Shown: positions 17,806 through 26,924 of the stretch, in pieces
Layout of the letters: each line of letters opens with the position of its first letter
How positions within the stretch are numbered: the stretch's first letter is position 1
Assembly (NCBI GenBank): GCA_028875575.1
Contig: JAPPDF010000046.1
Location: forward strand, 1-37,005
Length of the DNA stretch: 37,005 nt
DNA from: Acidobacteriota bacterium
GTDB lineage: Bacteria; Acidobacteriota; Terriglobia; Versatilivoradales; Versatilivoraceae
Direction: 5' to 3'
Notes under the pieces: generated by a model
Told to the model about the DNA's origin: nothing
Database searches by the model: none
The model's input: only the letters and a program-made list of their open reading frames with translations
Program-made: the position numbers and the translations under genes

Positions 17806-19149
17806 TCAGATCAGGCCCTCGATGGGCAGGCCGCTCTCTCCGCCGATGGAGTTGGCGATCTTGACGGGCCGCTGGATGGGGGTCATGTATTCCTTGGTCC
17901 AGTCGATACCGAGCGCCTTGTAGACGGTGGCGAACAGGTCTCCGATCGTCACCATTCGGTCCGCGACCCGCGCGCCTCGTTCGTCGCTGGCTCCGATCAC
18001 CTGCCCGCCTTGAATCCCGCCGCCGCCCAGCACCATCGACCAGCAGTGGGGCCAGTGGTCCCGGCCGCCCCGGGGATTGACATGCGGAGTTCTGCCGAAT
18101 TCTCCCATGGCCACAACCAGTGTCGATTCCAGCAGTCCCCGCTGGTCCAGGTCCTTCATCAGGGCAGACAGAGCCTGATCGAAGGGAGGGGCCAGCAGGT
18201 CCCGATTGTACTTGTCGTTGTCCACGTGGCAGAGGTCCCACTCGGTCATGTCATATCCGGCGGCCGTGGCAAACCGGCAGCCTCCTTCGATCAGCCGGCG
18301 CGCCAGCAGCACGCTCTGGCCGAAACGGTGCCGGCCGTACTCGTCCCGGGTCTTCTCCGATTCCTGCGAGAGATCGAACGCCTGTCGGACCTGCGGGGAC
18401 CCGAGGATGGTCAGGGCCTGCTGCCTGAAGTCGTCCAGGGCCGCAAACTCGGCCTGCTGCTCCTGGCGGCGATAGAGGCGGTCCACCACCTCCAGGAAGG
18501 AGCGGCGGTGGGACACCCGGTCCATGCCGATCTCCTTGGGAAGCACCAGGTCGGGAACCTGAAAGTCCTCCCGGGCGGGATCGGGGACCACCATGGGCTG
18601 GTAGCGCGCGCCGATGAAACCCGCGTTGAAGTAGTTCAGGTAGGGTCGATCGATGGGCGGTGCGATCACATACGGGGGCATGTTACGGCGGGGATTGAGC
18701 TCCCTGGCGATGATGGAGCCCAGGCTGGGAGACTCCAGGGCCGAGTTGGGACGGTGACCCGTGATCGCGTAGTAGGTGGCCTGCTGGTGGTCGATCTCCT
18801 CGGTGTACATGGAGCGGATAATGGACAGCTTGTCCATGTGCCTGGCCACCCGGGGCAGCAGCTCGGAGATCCGGATGCCGGGGACGTTGGTCGAAATCGG
18901 CGCAAAGGCGCTGTTGGGCTTGGGATCGAAGGTGTCGACCTGGCTGGGGCCGCCTTCCAGCCACAGCAGGATGCAGGCTTGGGCCTTGGCGTCCGGTTTC
19001 GCAGGGGAGCCGGAGGCGGCCATCAGGTGCTTTAACTGCAGGTAGCGGCTCAGGCTGAGCCCGAAGAGACCCAATGACCCCGCGCGCAGGAATCCCCGGC
19101 GAGTGAGGTGGATCCCGTTCAAACAAGATTTAGGGGTCGATTTCACCAT
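17806..19149 (-). CDS. Tat-exported DUF1501 family protein
   Basis: 447 residues from ATG 19149, which places the twin-arginine signal TRRGFLRAGSLGLFGLSL close to the N-terminus; the open frame extends upstream to 19263 without support. The body matches DUF1501 (PF07394): LWLEGGPSQVDTFDPKPN near the start, GHRPNSALESPSLGS, and the later WDLCHVDNDKYN and VVAMGEFGRTPHVNPRGGRDHWP segments. These proteins are related to the sulfatase/alkaline phosphatase fold. They are regularly encoded beside DUF1549/DUF1553 proteins, as here, but their reaction is unknown. The start overlaps the end of the small upstream gene by 20 bases, a sign of translational coupling. Confidence 0.92.
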   Translation of the reverse strand: MVKSTPKSCLNGIHLTRRGFLRAGSLGLFGLSLSRYLQLKHLMAASGSPAKPDAKAQACILLWLEGGPSQVDTFDPKPNSAFAPISTNVPGIRISELLPRVARHMDKLSIIRSMYTEEIDHQQATYYAITGHRPNSALESPSLGSIIARELNPRRNMPPYVIAPPIDRPYLNYFNAGFIGARYQPMVVPDPAREDFQVPDLVLPKEIGMDRVSHRRSFLEVVDRLYRRQEQQAEFAALDDFRQQALTILGSPQVRQAFDLSQESEKTRDEYGRHRFGQSVLLARRLIEGGCRFATAAGYDMTEWDLCHVDNDKYNRDLLAPPFDQALSALMKDLDQRGLLESTLVVAMGEFGRTPHVNPRGGRDHWPHCWSMVLGGGGIQGGQVIGASDERGARVADRMVTIGDLFATVYKALGIDWTKEYMTPIQRPVKIANSIGGESGLPIEGLI

Positions 19150-19339
19150 CGCGTTCCGCGCGCGGGCCATCTGTATCCTGCTGCTTTTTTGACCACGCCC
19201 CGATACCAGCGCCGATGGCCAGACCCAGTGCCACGCCAGTCCCGATTTCGTCCAAAGCAGCACCTATGGCCACACCAAAAACCAGGCCGAGCCCTGCAAA
19301 ATGAGCGATCGGGTCACTTGCCTTACGCTTACTACCCAT
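19130..19339 (-). CDS. Small glycine-zipper-like membrane protein
   Basis: 69 residues. An AAAAGGG stretch lies five bases before the ATG. The centre (residues about 13-48) is hydrophobic and rich in regularly spaced glycines (GLGLVFGVAIGAALDEIGTG, then ALGLAIGAGIGAW), like glycine-zipper membrane helices. The N-terminus is basic and the C-terminus is charged (KKQQDTDGPRAERDGE). It lies between the DUF1549 and DUF1501 genes on the same strand and overlaps the latter's start by 20 bases. I do not recognise a named family. The amino-acid pattern and ribosome site argue for a real gene. Confidence 0.6.
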   Translation of the reverse strand: MGSKRKASDPIAHFAGLGLVFGVAIGAALDEIGTGVALGLAIGAGIGAWSKKQQDTDGPRAERDGEIDP

Positions 19340-19434
19340 AGTGCCCTTTTCTGAACAACCAATCTTCTTTGTAGGGAGCCGGAAGTGACTCTCCGGACAT
19401 TGCCACGGCTACCTGAACGGAGGCCAGGAATCTC

Positions 19435-22023
19435 CTAGTGATTATAAGCGAACTCGCGCGAGGCGATCACCCCCCAGAGAAGATCCTCCAGAGCTTGCTG
19501 TCGGGAAGGCCAGGTTCTGACCATCCGCACCAGTTGTGTGGTCTCCTCCGGTGTGGGAAACCGCGACAGGGCGGCCAGGTAGAACTCCTCCACGATCTCC
19601 CTGTCGCTAGCCGCCGACCGCAGCAGGCGATCGATTCGGCCTCCCTTTCCCGACAGCTTGTCGGTATAGGCGGGACCGGCCAGCATGTGGAGGGCCTGGG
19701 CCAGGCTGGCCCCGCCCTTGCGTTCCGGCACCGCCGTCCGGCTGGGCCGCCCGTAGATGTCCAGAAACCGCGACGGATGGAGGTCGGGATGGATGATGTT
19801 CATGGCTCGCGTGCCGGCAGGCTGGCGGCCGCCGTAATCCCGCTCGTCCTTCCCCTCGAAGACTTCAGGGATGCCGGTGATCTGGCAGATCATGTCCAGC
19901 AGGATTTCCGCATCCAGGCTCCTGGGCAGGGCCCGGGAGTAGTTAACGCGGTCACCCCCGTTGTCGTAGTTGGGGCGTCCCGAGCGCTGGTAGGTGTTGG
20001 ACTGCACGATCAGCCGGATCAGGTCCTTCAGGTCGTAGCCGCTGGAGCGAAAATAGCGGGCCAGCTTCCGCAACAGGTCGGGATGGCTGGGCGGGTTGGT
20101 CAGGCGAAAGTCGTCCACCGGGTCGACGATCCCGCGCCCGAAGAAGTAGCTCCAGAATCGGTTCACCACGGCCTCTTCGAAGAGAAACTCTTCCGACGAG
20201 GTGAACCAGTCGGCCAGCCTCGGCCGGGGGTCTGTCCTTTCCTCGACCGGCAGAGCCTGGCCATCGGGATAGACGGCTTCCACTTCCTGCCTGGTGCGGG
20301 GATGGAGCAGCCGACCGTCGGCCCCGAACTCCTCGTGCCCGATGGGATCGTCCACGGCGGCCATGGTGGTCCAGAAATAGGTCAGGTTCTTGAAGAACCC
20401 CGTCAGGCCCCAGAACTGGTCCTGGGTCCAGGAGTCGAAAGGGTGGTCGTGACACTGGGCGCAGTCCAGCCGTCGCCCCAGGAACACCCGGGCCTGCTCG
20501 GTCATGACGTCCTGAGGAAGGCGAATCTCGTCGGCTCCCCAGAGATGGCGGGTGGGGCCGTCGTAGCCCTGGCCGGCCATGCGCTCCCGGGCCACCTGGT
20601 CGAAGGGCTTGTTGCGGGCAATGGAATCCCGGATCCACTCCCAGTACATCTTGACCTTTTCCCGGCCGCCCTGCTCATGGGAGACCCGAAACAGATCGGC
20701 CAGGCGGAAGGTCCAGTAGTCGATATACTCGGGAGAGTTGAGCAGGGTGGTGATCAGGCTGTCCCGCTTGCCCGGATCCCGGCTGTCCAGAAATTCCCGG
20801 ACCCGCCGGGGCGGGGGCAGGGTCCCGGTCAGGTCCAGGCAGACCCGCCTCAGGAACTCCTGGTCGCTGGAACGTTTCGAGGGCGGGATGCTGAGGCGGC
20901 GCAGCTTTCGCCGGACCTCTTCGTCGATGAAGTTCCGGGGGGCCTCCCGGGGAAATTCGGTCAGGATCCTGCTGACCACTCCCAGGGAGACTCGGGTCGC
21001 CCGGCGCGGCCCCTGCACCAGGACGGTGGCCTCGCCCGGCTCCCGGGCCCGGATCAAGCCGTTTTCGTCCACCTCGACTACCTCTTCCGCGGTGGGTTGG
21101 TAACGCACCCGGCGGGTGAAATCCTCTCGGTTGCCGTCGGAAAGCCAGGCGGTGACCACCAGTTGATGGCTCAGCCCCGGCTCCAGCACGAGCTGACGGG
21201 GTATGACTTCCAGGCGGACGATCTCGGGGGCGCCGTTCCCGAAGGGCGCTCCCTGGCCGATCCATTGAAGCAGCGCTCGATAGTCGGGCCCGTCCGGATC
21301 CAGCCGCCGGCCGCCTCCGTGGGGCACCTGCAGGGTCGGTTTCAACAGGAGCAGGCTCTTCTCGGGCGCTTCCGGCGAAATTCGGGGAGTCTCGGGTCCG
21401 GCAGACTCCCGGCTGTAAATCTGAAAGGTTCCGCCCCGCACGATCCAGCGGTGGTCCTCCCGCGGATTGCCGGCCTGGCTGGAGAGCTTGAACCCGCCGC
21501 GGCCCTTGACGCTGCCGTGGCAATGGCTGTCGTTGCAGCCCTTCCGAGTAAAGATTCCCTCCAGGTCCAGGGCGAAGTTGGGAGCGCGAGTGCTGGCGGA
21601 GGACTGGACGTTGATGGCGCTCTCGGCTGAGAGGCCGCCGAATTCGGCGGTCAACCGAGCCTCGCCGCCGGCCAGGGCAACCACCTGCCCCTGGCCATCC
21701 ACCCGGGCGGACCGGGGATCCGACAGGGAGAAGCGAGCCTGCCTGGAGAGATCCCGCTCCACCCCATCGCTGTAAGTGCCGGTGAGCAGGAACTGCTGGG
21801 AGGCATCCTTGCCCCGCAGGGTGACGGCCCGGGGTTGAAGGGTGAGGGAAAGAAGTTCAGGGGCGGCTGTGGCCTCGACCTGGCCTGGTGCCTGTTCGGA
21901 TTCGGCCACTTCCTTTTCCGCATGGCTTGGCTGTGCAGCCGCCAGCACCAGTGCGACCAGGGTCAACCGGAGGGCCGGCCTGGCTCCGCGATGATCTCGA
22001 TTGTCGTGGCGGGAAGCATTCAT
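19435..22023 (-). CDS. Big2 / DUF1549 / DUF1553 exported protein (PSCyt2-PSD1 type)
   Basis: 862 residues with an N-terminal signal peptide (LRLTLVALVLAAAQPSHA). A bacterial Ig-like Big2 domain follows (SLTLQPRAVTLRGKDASQQF ... GEARLTAEF). Next comes a GCNDSHCHGSVKGRGGFKLS stretch, matching the CxxxxCH signature usual in this family. A second Ig-like part follows, then DUF1549 (FIDEEVRRKL ... CLDLTGTLPPPRRVREFL; a later AQCHDHPFD) and DUF1553 (FEEAVVNRFWSYFFGRGIV ... LIRLIVQSNTYQRSG). These proteins are common in Planctomycetota and Acidobacteriota and are paired with DUF1501; the function is unproven but a redox or polysaccharide-related role outside the cytoplasm is often proposed. It lies 78 bases downstream of the PPC-domain gene. 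Confidence 0.93.
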   Translation of the reverse strand: MNASRHDNRDHRGARPALRLTLVALVLAAAQPSHAEKEVAESEQAPGQVEATAAPELLSLTLQPRAVTLRGKDASQQFLLTGTYSDGVERDLSRQARFSLSDPRSARVDGQGQVVALAGGEARLTAEFGGLSAESAINVQSSASTRAPNFALDLEGIFTRKGCNDSHCHGSVKGRGGFKLSSQAGNPREDHRWIVRGGTFQIYSRESAGPETPRISPEAPEKSLLLLKPTLQVPHGGGRRLDPDGPDYRALLQWIGQGAPFGNGAPEIVRLEVIPRQLVLEPGLSHQLVVTAWLSDGNREDFTRRVRYQPTAEEVVEVDENGLIRAREPGEATVLVQGPRRATRVSLGVVSRILTEFPREAPRNFIDEEVRRKLRRLSIPPSKRSSDQEFLRRVCLDLTGTLPPPRRVREFLDSRDPGKRDSLITTLLNSPEYIDYWTFRLADLFRVSHEQGGREKVKMYWEWIRDSIARNKPFDQVARERMAGQGYDGPTRHLWGADEIRLPQDVMTEQARVFLGRRLDCAQCHDHPFDSWTQDQFWGLTGFFKNLTYFWTTMAAVDDPIGHEEFGADGRLLHPRTRQEVEAVYPDGQALPVEERTDPRPRLADWFTSSEEFLFEEAVVNRFWSYFFGRGIVDPVDDFRLTNPPSHPDLLRKLARYFRSSGYDLKDLIRLIVQSNTYQRSGRPNYDNGGDRVNYSRALPRSLDAEILLDMICQITGIPEVFEGKDERDYGGRQPAGTRAMNIIHPDLHPSRFLDIYGRPSRTAVPERKGGASLAQALHMLAGPAYTDKLSGKGGRIDRLLRSAASDREIVEEFYLAALSRFPTPEETTQLVRMVRTWPSRQQALEDLLWGVIASREFAYNH

Positions 22024-22101
22024 TGGGTTGTTTCGGCCAACGGGCGGCCCTTTCTGCCGCAGGCGGCCTTGGGTTCCGGTGCCTATGGATGCGGTCCCCG
22101 T

Positions 22102-23949
22102 TCACCGAGACTTGCCCGCCGTCTGGCGGCGATTTCCTTCCAGGACCATCAGGTGCACCTTGCCCACCGGCAGAAGCGCCCCCATCTTCCCCGAAACCAC
22201 TGGTCGAGCCTGGATGCGAAGGATACGGGGCATGCGGGTGGCCGGAGCGTCGCTAGCGGCCACGATCATGACCGAGGTGGCGCCCTGTTGTGGCATATAC
22301 CGTGCCTTGGGACCCTCATCCAGGTTGGGAGGCGTCTCCGGCTGATAGTCGGTGCCGGGAAGGGCCTGCACGCCCGGGGGAAGTCCTTCGACCTGAAGGA
22401 GGATCTGCCCGGCAAACCCTTCCTCCTGCCCGGTGGTGACGGTCAGCTTGCCGGCTTCTCCCGGGACCAGGTTGAGCCGGTCCTCCTGGACCCTGAGCTC
22501 CCCGGCGTGGGGAATCTGGGGACGCACCAGCAGGCGGTAACGGAAGTCGGAAGCCCCGTTCCGCTGGGTGGTGTCGCGGACCCGCAAGGTGTAGGTCCCT
22601 CCCCGCAGGAAGGTATGGATGGTCTTGGGCTCGATGGTCTTGCTGTAGGAGAGGGCCTGCCGGACCACTCGCCGGTAGACGTTGCTCAGCACCACCTGGC
22701 CGGCTTCATCCAGAACGGCCATCCGAGGGTTGAAGTCGGGCAGGGTCGCCTCGGGGGTCTCCATCTCGAAGCTGAGCTTCTGGCCGGGCTGGACCCGGAA
22801 GGAAACCAGCCTGTCCAGGTCGCCGGGTTGGTCGATGGCACCCTCCACCAGAAAAGGAAGAGTCGCCACCGCCGTCGGGTCGCCGTCGTCGTTGGGTTCC
22901 TGCTCCCGGATTGTCGAGTAGGTGGTCGTCCTGCCGGAACCGTTCGCTTCCTCCTGTGGGGGTGTTCCGTTCTCGGCGGCGGAGGCCCCCCGGTCGTTGC
23001 CGGGTTCCACAGTCCTGGCATGGATCCTCCGGATGTGATCGGGCCGGATGGGGCGGGAGAAGCTTCTTTCCTGCCAGGGTTCGAATATGGAACCGTTGGC
23101 GGCGGCCGGGGGCCGTTGAGGGGCCGCCGGGCCGTTGGGCTCGACTCGGAGCTGATAGCTGAACTCGGCGCCGCCCAGGTTGTAGAAGGATCCCACCTCC
23201 AGCAGGTAGAGGCCGGGTTGCCCGGCCCGGGTTTCGATAAGCGGGTTGGGCCGGGGATTGGCATTGGACTTGTCGTCATAGGCCAGCCGATGGAGGCGGC
23301 TCTCCTCGAGCCAGCTCCCGAGGGGCTGGTAGAGCGTGAGCACCGAGTCGAAGCCGCCCCGGTAGCCGGCCCGCCCCCCCATGGATGTTCCGGAGGGGTT
23401 GGAGATCAGCTCGAACCGGAGGTGCTGGCCCTCGGCGGCCTGCACGGCGTAGAGGTCCCTCTCTCCGGGCCGGCTGATGACGCCGTCGATGGCGCAGGGA
23501 ACGTCGATCTCTTGAGCGCTGGACGCTTGCTCCGAGGACGGGTTGTTTTCGGCTAGCGATGGAAGGTCGTGAACCAGGAAACTCAGCGCCCCGGTAACGC
23601 CCTGCGGCGAGACCACCCTCAACGGGTAGCGGCCCGTTCCGGCCGACGGGTCGATTCGCAGTCCCAGGATCAGTTTCTGAGCCTTGGGAGAATCTTCCGA
23701 CGGGTCCACCTCACCTTCGGCGATCAGGTCTTCGACCCGTTCGACGGTGGCGGTGACGCCCTCCCGGTCGAACCGGACGGCATAGGCCCCCTGGAGGGAC
23801 TGGCCCCTCAGTGTGACCTCCAGCCGGGTCCCCTTTTTGCCGCCCAGAGGAGCAATGGAGAGGGCTTGCGGTTCCGATGCCTCGGAAGTCGCGGGGATCA
23901 GCAAGGCCATCACGGCCAGGAGCCGAATTCGCTGGGTCAAGAAGATCAT
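22102..23949 (-). CDS. Exported TIG/PPC-domain protein
   Basis: 615 residues from ATG 23949 (a TTG at 23973 would add eight). A signal peptide (RIRLLAVMALLIPATSEA) precedes an IPT/TIG-like beta domain (LSIAPLGGKKGTRLEVTLRG). Two bacterial pre-peptidase C-terminal (PPC)-like domains follow. The first has DGVISRPGERDLYAVQAAEG and PGLYLLEVGSF; the second has EQEPNDDGDPTAVATLPF, DQPGDLDRLVSFRVQPGQ and GGTYTLRVRD. This arrangement is seen beside DUF1501 and DUF1553 genes. No catalytic domain is visible, so it is probably a surface or periplasmic binding partner of the proteins encoded downstream. Confidence 0.85.
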   Translation of the reverse strand: MIFLTQRIRLLAVMALLIPATSEASEPQALSIAPLGGKKGTRLEVTLRGQSLQGAYAVRFDREGVTATVERVEDLIAEGEVDPSEDSPKAQKLILGLRIDPSAGTGRYPLRVVSPQGVTGALSFLVHDLPSLAENNPSSEQASSAQEIDVPCAIDGVISRPGERDLYAVQAAEGQHLRFELISNPSGTSMGGRAGYRGGFDSVLTLYQPLGSWLEESRLHRLAYDDKSNANPRPNPLIETRAGQPGLYLLEVGSFYNLGGAEFSYQLRVEPNGPAAPQRPPAAANGSIFEPWQERSFSRPIRPDHIRRIHARTVEPGNDRGASAAENGTPPQEEANGSGRTTTYSTIREQEPNDDGDPTAVATLPFLVEGAIDQPGDLDRLVSFRVQPGQKLSFEMETPEATLPDFNPRMAVLDEAGQVVLSNVYRRVVRQALSYSKTIEPKTIHTFLRGGTYTLRVRDTTQRNGASDFRYRLLVRPQIPHAGELRVQEDRLNLVPGEAGKLTVTTGQEEGFAGQILLQVEGLPPGVQALPGTDYQPETPPNLDEGPKARYMPQQGATSVMIVAASDAPATRMPRILRIQARPVVSGKMGALLPVGKVHLMVLEGNRRQTAGKSR

Positions 23950-24205
23950 GTTTCGGGGGCCGACAAGGCTCAATTCCCGGATTCATTATGCCTCAAGCAG
24001 ATTTGGCGATCAAAGCGACAAGGGTGGAGGGTGGACTGGGTTGGGAATGAGGGTTGGGCGGATCAGTCGGATGCGGTTGCGCGGGTCATCACAGACCATC
24101 CCCGTAGATCCCGAGAATCCCGGCTGCCGGGCGACCGATGTGGCACCAGGACCCGCGGGACTGGACCGATGAGTCGTGAGGAGATTTGGAGAGTGTTGCA
24201 GCCAG

Positions 24206-25237
24206 TCACTTCAGGCTGGACAGTTCGACCGTTTCAAGGTGAAGACGCTTGCCCACGCGCATGCTGGCTCCACCCACCAGCAGCAGGCGGCCGTTGAACG
24301 GCAGCATGCGGTGAAAGAAGCGATCGTCTGCGAGCTTTGCCGAGATTTGCCAGGCGTCGTTTCGCTCGTCCAGGACCTGGATATTGCCGCCATAGGTGCT
24401 CACCAGGAGACGCCCTTCCACGGTGAAGGCCGAGGAACCGAAGCCCTCCATGCCCTTGCCGCGGTCGGCGTCGGCTTTGGGATCGATCAGGCTCGGCGCC
24501 TGGGACCACCGGCCGCTGGCCGGGTCGTAGACATCGACCCTGATGGTCGGCCCACCCTTCTGTCGCATACCGCCGATGACGTACAGCTTGCCGTTGCGGT
24601 GTCCCAGTGAAACCGCTCGCCGCAGGAAAGGCGGTTCGGAAAGGGATTCCCAGACGACTTTCTCCCGGGAAAGATCGGTCACCCAGGCCGTCCGGTGCCA
24701 TTCGGGATCTTCACCGCCCAGGCGCCAGCCACCGGCAACGTAGAGCTTGTCCCCGATCACAACGGCGTCATGAGAGGACCGGGGCTCCGGCAAGGACGGC
24801 AGCGACTCCCACTGCCCCGTTTCCGGATGGAAGCGGACGAAATCGGCCACCGAACGCAAGTCGTGGTCGTCGTCCTCCTGGTTGTGAGCCGTGAATCCAC
24901 CCACCCGGTAGAGCTTGCCGCCGTGGGCTACCATGGCCAGCCCTTGAAGTCGTGGACCCGTGGCGATCACTTCCCATGTCGAGTCCTTGCTGAGATTCAG
25001 GCGGCTGAGCTCGTCCGACTGACTCGTGTTGGAGTAGTGGTGCGGGCGCCCGAAATGCCCCCCGTAAACGTACAGCCAATCGCCGATGACCGCGGCCCCG
25101 AAACTGGTGATTCCCCTGGGCAGGTCGGGATATTGCCTTTCTTGCGTTGAGGGCAAAGATTCACTGCTGGTCAGCTTTCCGGCGCCGGCCGCCAGGACAA
25201 CACACAACATCAACCCCAACATACGCAGCCTTCTCAT
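24206..25237 (-). CDS. Exported kelch-repeat beta-propeller protein
   Basis: 343 residues from ATG 25237, chosen because GGAGGA lies seven bases upstream. A short basic N-terminus and hydrophobic stretch (LRMLGLMLCVVLAAGAG) form a signal peptide. Six kelch-type blades follow, each with a GxxLYVxGG-like core (GDWLYVYGGH, GGKLYRVGGF, GDKLYVAGGW, NGKLYVIGGM, EGRLLVSTYGG, NGRLLLVGGA). Kelch propellers bind proteins or sugars, and some are enzymes; no catalytic residues can be assigned. It precedes the PPC/DUF1553/DUF1501 block on the same strand after a 256-base gap and may have its own promoter. Confidence 0.85.
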   Translation of the reverse strand: MRRLRMLGLMLCVVLAAGAGKLTSSESLPSTQERQYPDLPRGITSFGAAVIGDWLYVYGGHFGRPHHYSNTSQSDELSRLNLSKDSTWEVIATGPRLQGLAMVAHGGKLYRVGGFTAHNQEDDDHDLRSVADFVRFHPETGQWESLPSLPEPRSSHDAVVIGDKLYVAGGWRLGGEDPEWHRTAWVTDLSREKVVWESLSEPPFLRRAVSLGHRNGKLYVIGGMRQKGGPTIRVDVYDPASGRWSQAPSLIDPKADADRGKGMEGFGSSAFTVEGRLLVSTYGGNIQVLDERNDAWQISAKLADDRFFHRMLPFNGRLLLVGGASMRVGKRLHLETVELSSLK

Positions 25238-25285
25238 TCTCATTCCTCCGCTGATCGATAATCCCATGAAGCCGTTCCCCCTTTC

Positions 25286-25298
25286 GTATGCAGCATAC
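25286..25298. promoter_or_regulatory. 13-bp perfect palindrome overlapping the -10 box, candidate operator
   Basis: GTATGC-A-GCATAC is a perfect inverted repeat. It overlaps the proposed -10 element and the likely transcription start of the kelch gene, where a bound regulator would block transcription. The regulator is not identifiable from this window. Confidence 0.4.
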
Positions 25299-25323
25299 TA
25301 GTGAATATGAATATCATTTTCAA
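25295..25323 (-). promoter_or_regulatory. Sigma70-like promoter for the kelch gene
   Basis: On the minus strand, TTGAAA (25323-25318) and TAGTAT (25300-25295) are separated by exactly 17 bases. The region is distinctly AT-rich compared with the rest of the window. The -10 box lies 58 bases upstream of the chosen ATG. Confidence 0.5.
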
Positions 25324-25497
25324 CCAATTAACCGGCGGATCGTTCGGAGAAACGGTCTGACGAGAGAAATCAGGGAGCTTCCGCGGCCAGGGTTCTCGGG
25401 GAAAGGGGCTGGCCGCTGGCCTCTGGGCGACAGAAAGTGGTATGGTTTCCGCGTATCCGTTCAGTGCCGAAAGCGGCGAGTCAGCGCGAGGTCCGTA

Positions 25498-25977
25498 ATG
25501 GACGGTTGGGCAACGACCTGGTGGTTCTGGGTGCTGTTGGGGCTTGGGCTCCTGTTTCTGGAACTGGTAACGCCCACCGGCTTCTACCTCCTGTTTTTCG
25601 GTGTGGCTGCCGTGCTGGTGGGCTTGCTGGCCGCCGTGGGTCTGGACGGGCCGGCCTGGTTGCAATGGCTGCTCTTTTCCCTGCTCTCGATCGGCAGTCT
25701 GCTGTTGCTGAGGGGGCGCTTGCAGGAAAGAATGAGAAGCGTTGCTCCCGCTCAGCCGGACAATGATTTGGTGGGCGGGACGGCCGAGTCGCTCGAAAAC
25801 ATCGCCGTGGACGGATATGGACAGGTCGAGCTGCGCGGGACTTCCTGGAGGGCCAAAAACGTGGGCTCGGAGCCCATCGCCCAGGCGGAGAGCTGCCAGG
25901 TCGACCGGGTGGAGGGGGTGGTCTTGTGGGTTCGGAAACCCTACTCTTTTGAACGGGTGAATGGAGGAAAAAGCTAA
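25498..25977 (+). CDS. Short-form NfeD family membrane protein
   Basis: 159 residues from ATG 25498, with GAGG upstream. Several N-terminal hydrophobic helices (FWVLLGLGLLFLELVTPTGF, LLFFGVAAVLVGLLAAVGL, WLLFSLLSIGSLLLL) are followed by a soluble OB-fold-like domain (LVGGTAESLENIAVDGYGQV ... GTSWRAKN). This is the short NfeD form, without the ClpP-like protease domain of long NfeD. These proteins partner with SPFH/stomatin proteins in membrane quality control. The TAA stop overlaps the ATG of the next gene by one base, so the pair is translationally coupled. Confidence 0.92.
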   Translation: MDGWATTWWFWVLLGLGLLFLELVTPTGFYLLFFGVAAVLVGLLAAVGLDGPAWLQWLLFSLLSIGSLLLLRGRLQERMRSVAPAQPDNDLVGGTAESLENIAVDGYGQVELRGTSWRAKNVGSEPIAQAESCQVDRVEGVVLWVRKPYSFERVNGGKS

Positions 25978-26924
25978 TGGACGCAGGCCTGATTGTACTC
26001 TTCCTGCTGGCGGTGCTGGTGCTGTTCATTCTGGCCAAGACTGCGGTGGTGGTCCCGCAGCAGAGCGCCTATATCGTGGAGCGGCTGGGGCGGTACAGCG
26101 GCACGCTCAACGCGGGGTTCCATATTCTCATTCCCTTCCTGGACGTCATTCGCTACCGGCACTCCCTGAAGGAGGTCGCCATAGACATCGCCGAGCAGAT
26201 CTGCATCACCCGCGACAACGTCCAGGTCTCGGTGGATGGCGTCCTCTACCTCAAGGTGCTCAATGCCGAGCGAGCTTCCTACGGCATCACCAACTTCGTC
26301 TTCGCCATCTCCCAACTGGCTCAGACCACCCTGCGCAGCGAGGTGGGCAAGATCGAGCTGGACCGCACCTTTGAAGAGCGGACCAACATCAACACCTCGG
26401 TGGTGAGCGAGCTGGACAAGGCCTCCGACCCCTGGGGGGTGAAGGTCCTCCGTTACGAAATCAAGAATATCAAGCCCCCCCGGGATGTCCTGGATGCCAT
26501 GGAAAAGCAGATGCGGGCGGAACGGGAAAAGCGGGCGGTCATTCTGAATTCCGAGGGCATTCGCGACGCCGCCATCAACGAGGCGGAGGGCAGGAAGCAG
26601 GAAGTCATCAAGAACTCGGAAGCCAAGCGTACCCAGCAGATCAACGAGGCGGAGGGAGAAGCCGCCGCCATTCGCAGCGTGGCCGGCGCCACCGCCGAAG
26701 GGATCGTCAAGGTGGCCGAAGCCATACAGAGCCCCGGCGGCGATCAGGCCCTTCAACTGCGGGTGGCAGAGCAGTACATCACCGAGTTCGGCAAGCTGGC
26801 CAAGGAAGGAAACAGCCTCATCATGCCGGCGTCGGTGAGCGACGTGGGATCCATGGTGGCCATGGCCATGAACGTCATCAAGCAGGGCAGCTCCGCGGCC
26901 TCCTCATCCTCCGAGGGCAAGTGA
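25977..26924 (+). CDS. SPFH/Band 7 protein, paraslipin (QmcA-like)
   Basis: 315 residues. A single N-terminal membrane helix (IVLFLLAVLVLFILAKTAVV) is followed by the SPFH domain (VPQQSAYIVERLGRYSGTL, GFHILIPFLDVI, VDGVLYLKV) and an alanine/glutamate-rich coiled coil (about residues 170-250: AINEAEGRKQEVIKNSEAKR). This is the layout of bacterial paraslipins, which form large membrane-bound oligomers and recruit or restrain proteases. GGAGG lies upstream of the start within the end of the NfeD gene, and the overlap with NfeD by one base is the classic arrangement for this pair. Confidence 0.95.
   Translation: MDAGLIVLFLLAVLVLFILAKTAVVVPQQSAYIVERLGRYSGTLNAGFHILIPFLDVIRYRHSLKEVAIDIAEQICITRDNVQVSVDGVLYLKVLNAERASYGITNFVFAISQLAQTTLRSEVGKIELDRTFEERTNINTSVVSELDKASDPWGVKVLRYEIKNIKPPRDVLDAMEKQMRAEREKRAVILNSEGIRDAAINEAEGRKQEVIKNSEAKRTQQINEAEGEAAAIRSVAGATAEGIVKVAEAIQSPGGDQALQLRVAEQYITEFGKLAKEGNSLIMPASVSDVGSMVAMAMNVIKQGSSAASSSSEGK

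Noticed and set aside
21515..21545. A canonical haem c site in the DUF1549/DUF1553 protein
   Set aside because: The motif is CNDSHCH (CxxxxCH), which is the family signature but not a standard CxxCH; haem binding is not claimed.
19438..23556. Two long plus-strand open frames (730 and 573 codons) opposite the DUF1549/DUF1553 and PPC-domain genes
   Set aside because: Composition is Gly/Pro/Arg/Val-rich without domain content; the minus-strand frames have clear family motifs and signal peptides.
24119..24131. CCCGG-CTG-CCGGG hairpin downstream of the kelch gene as a terminator
   Set aside because: Five pairs with a 3-base loop and no T-run; common by chance at this GC content.
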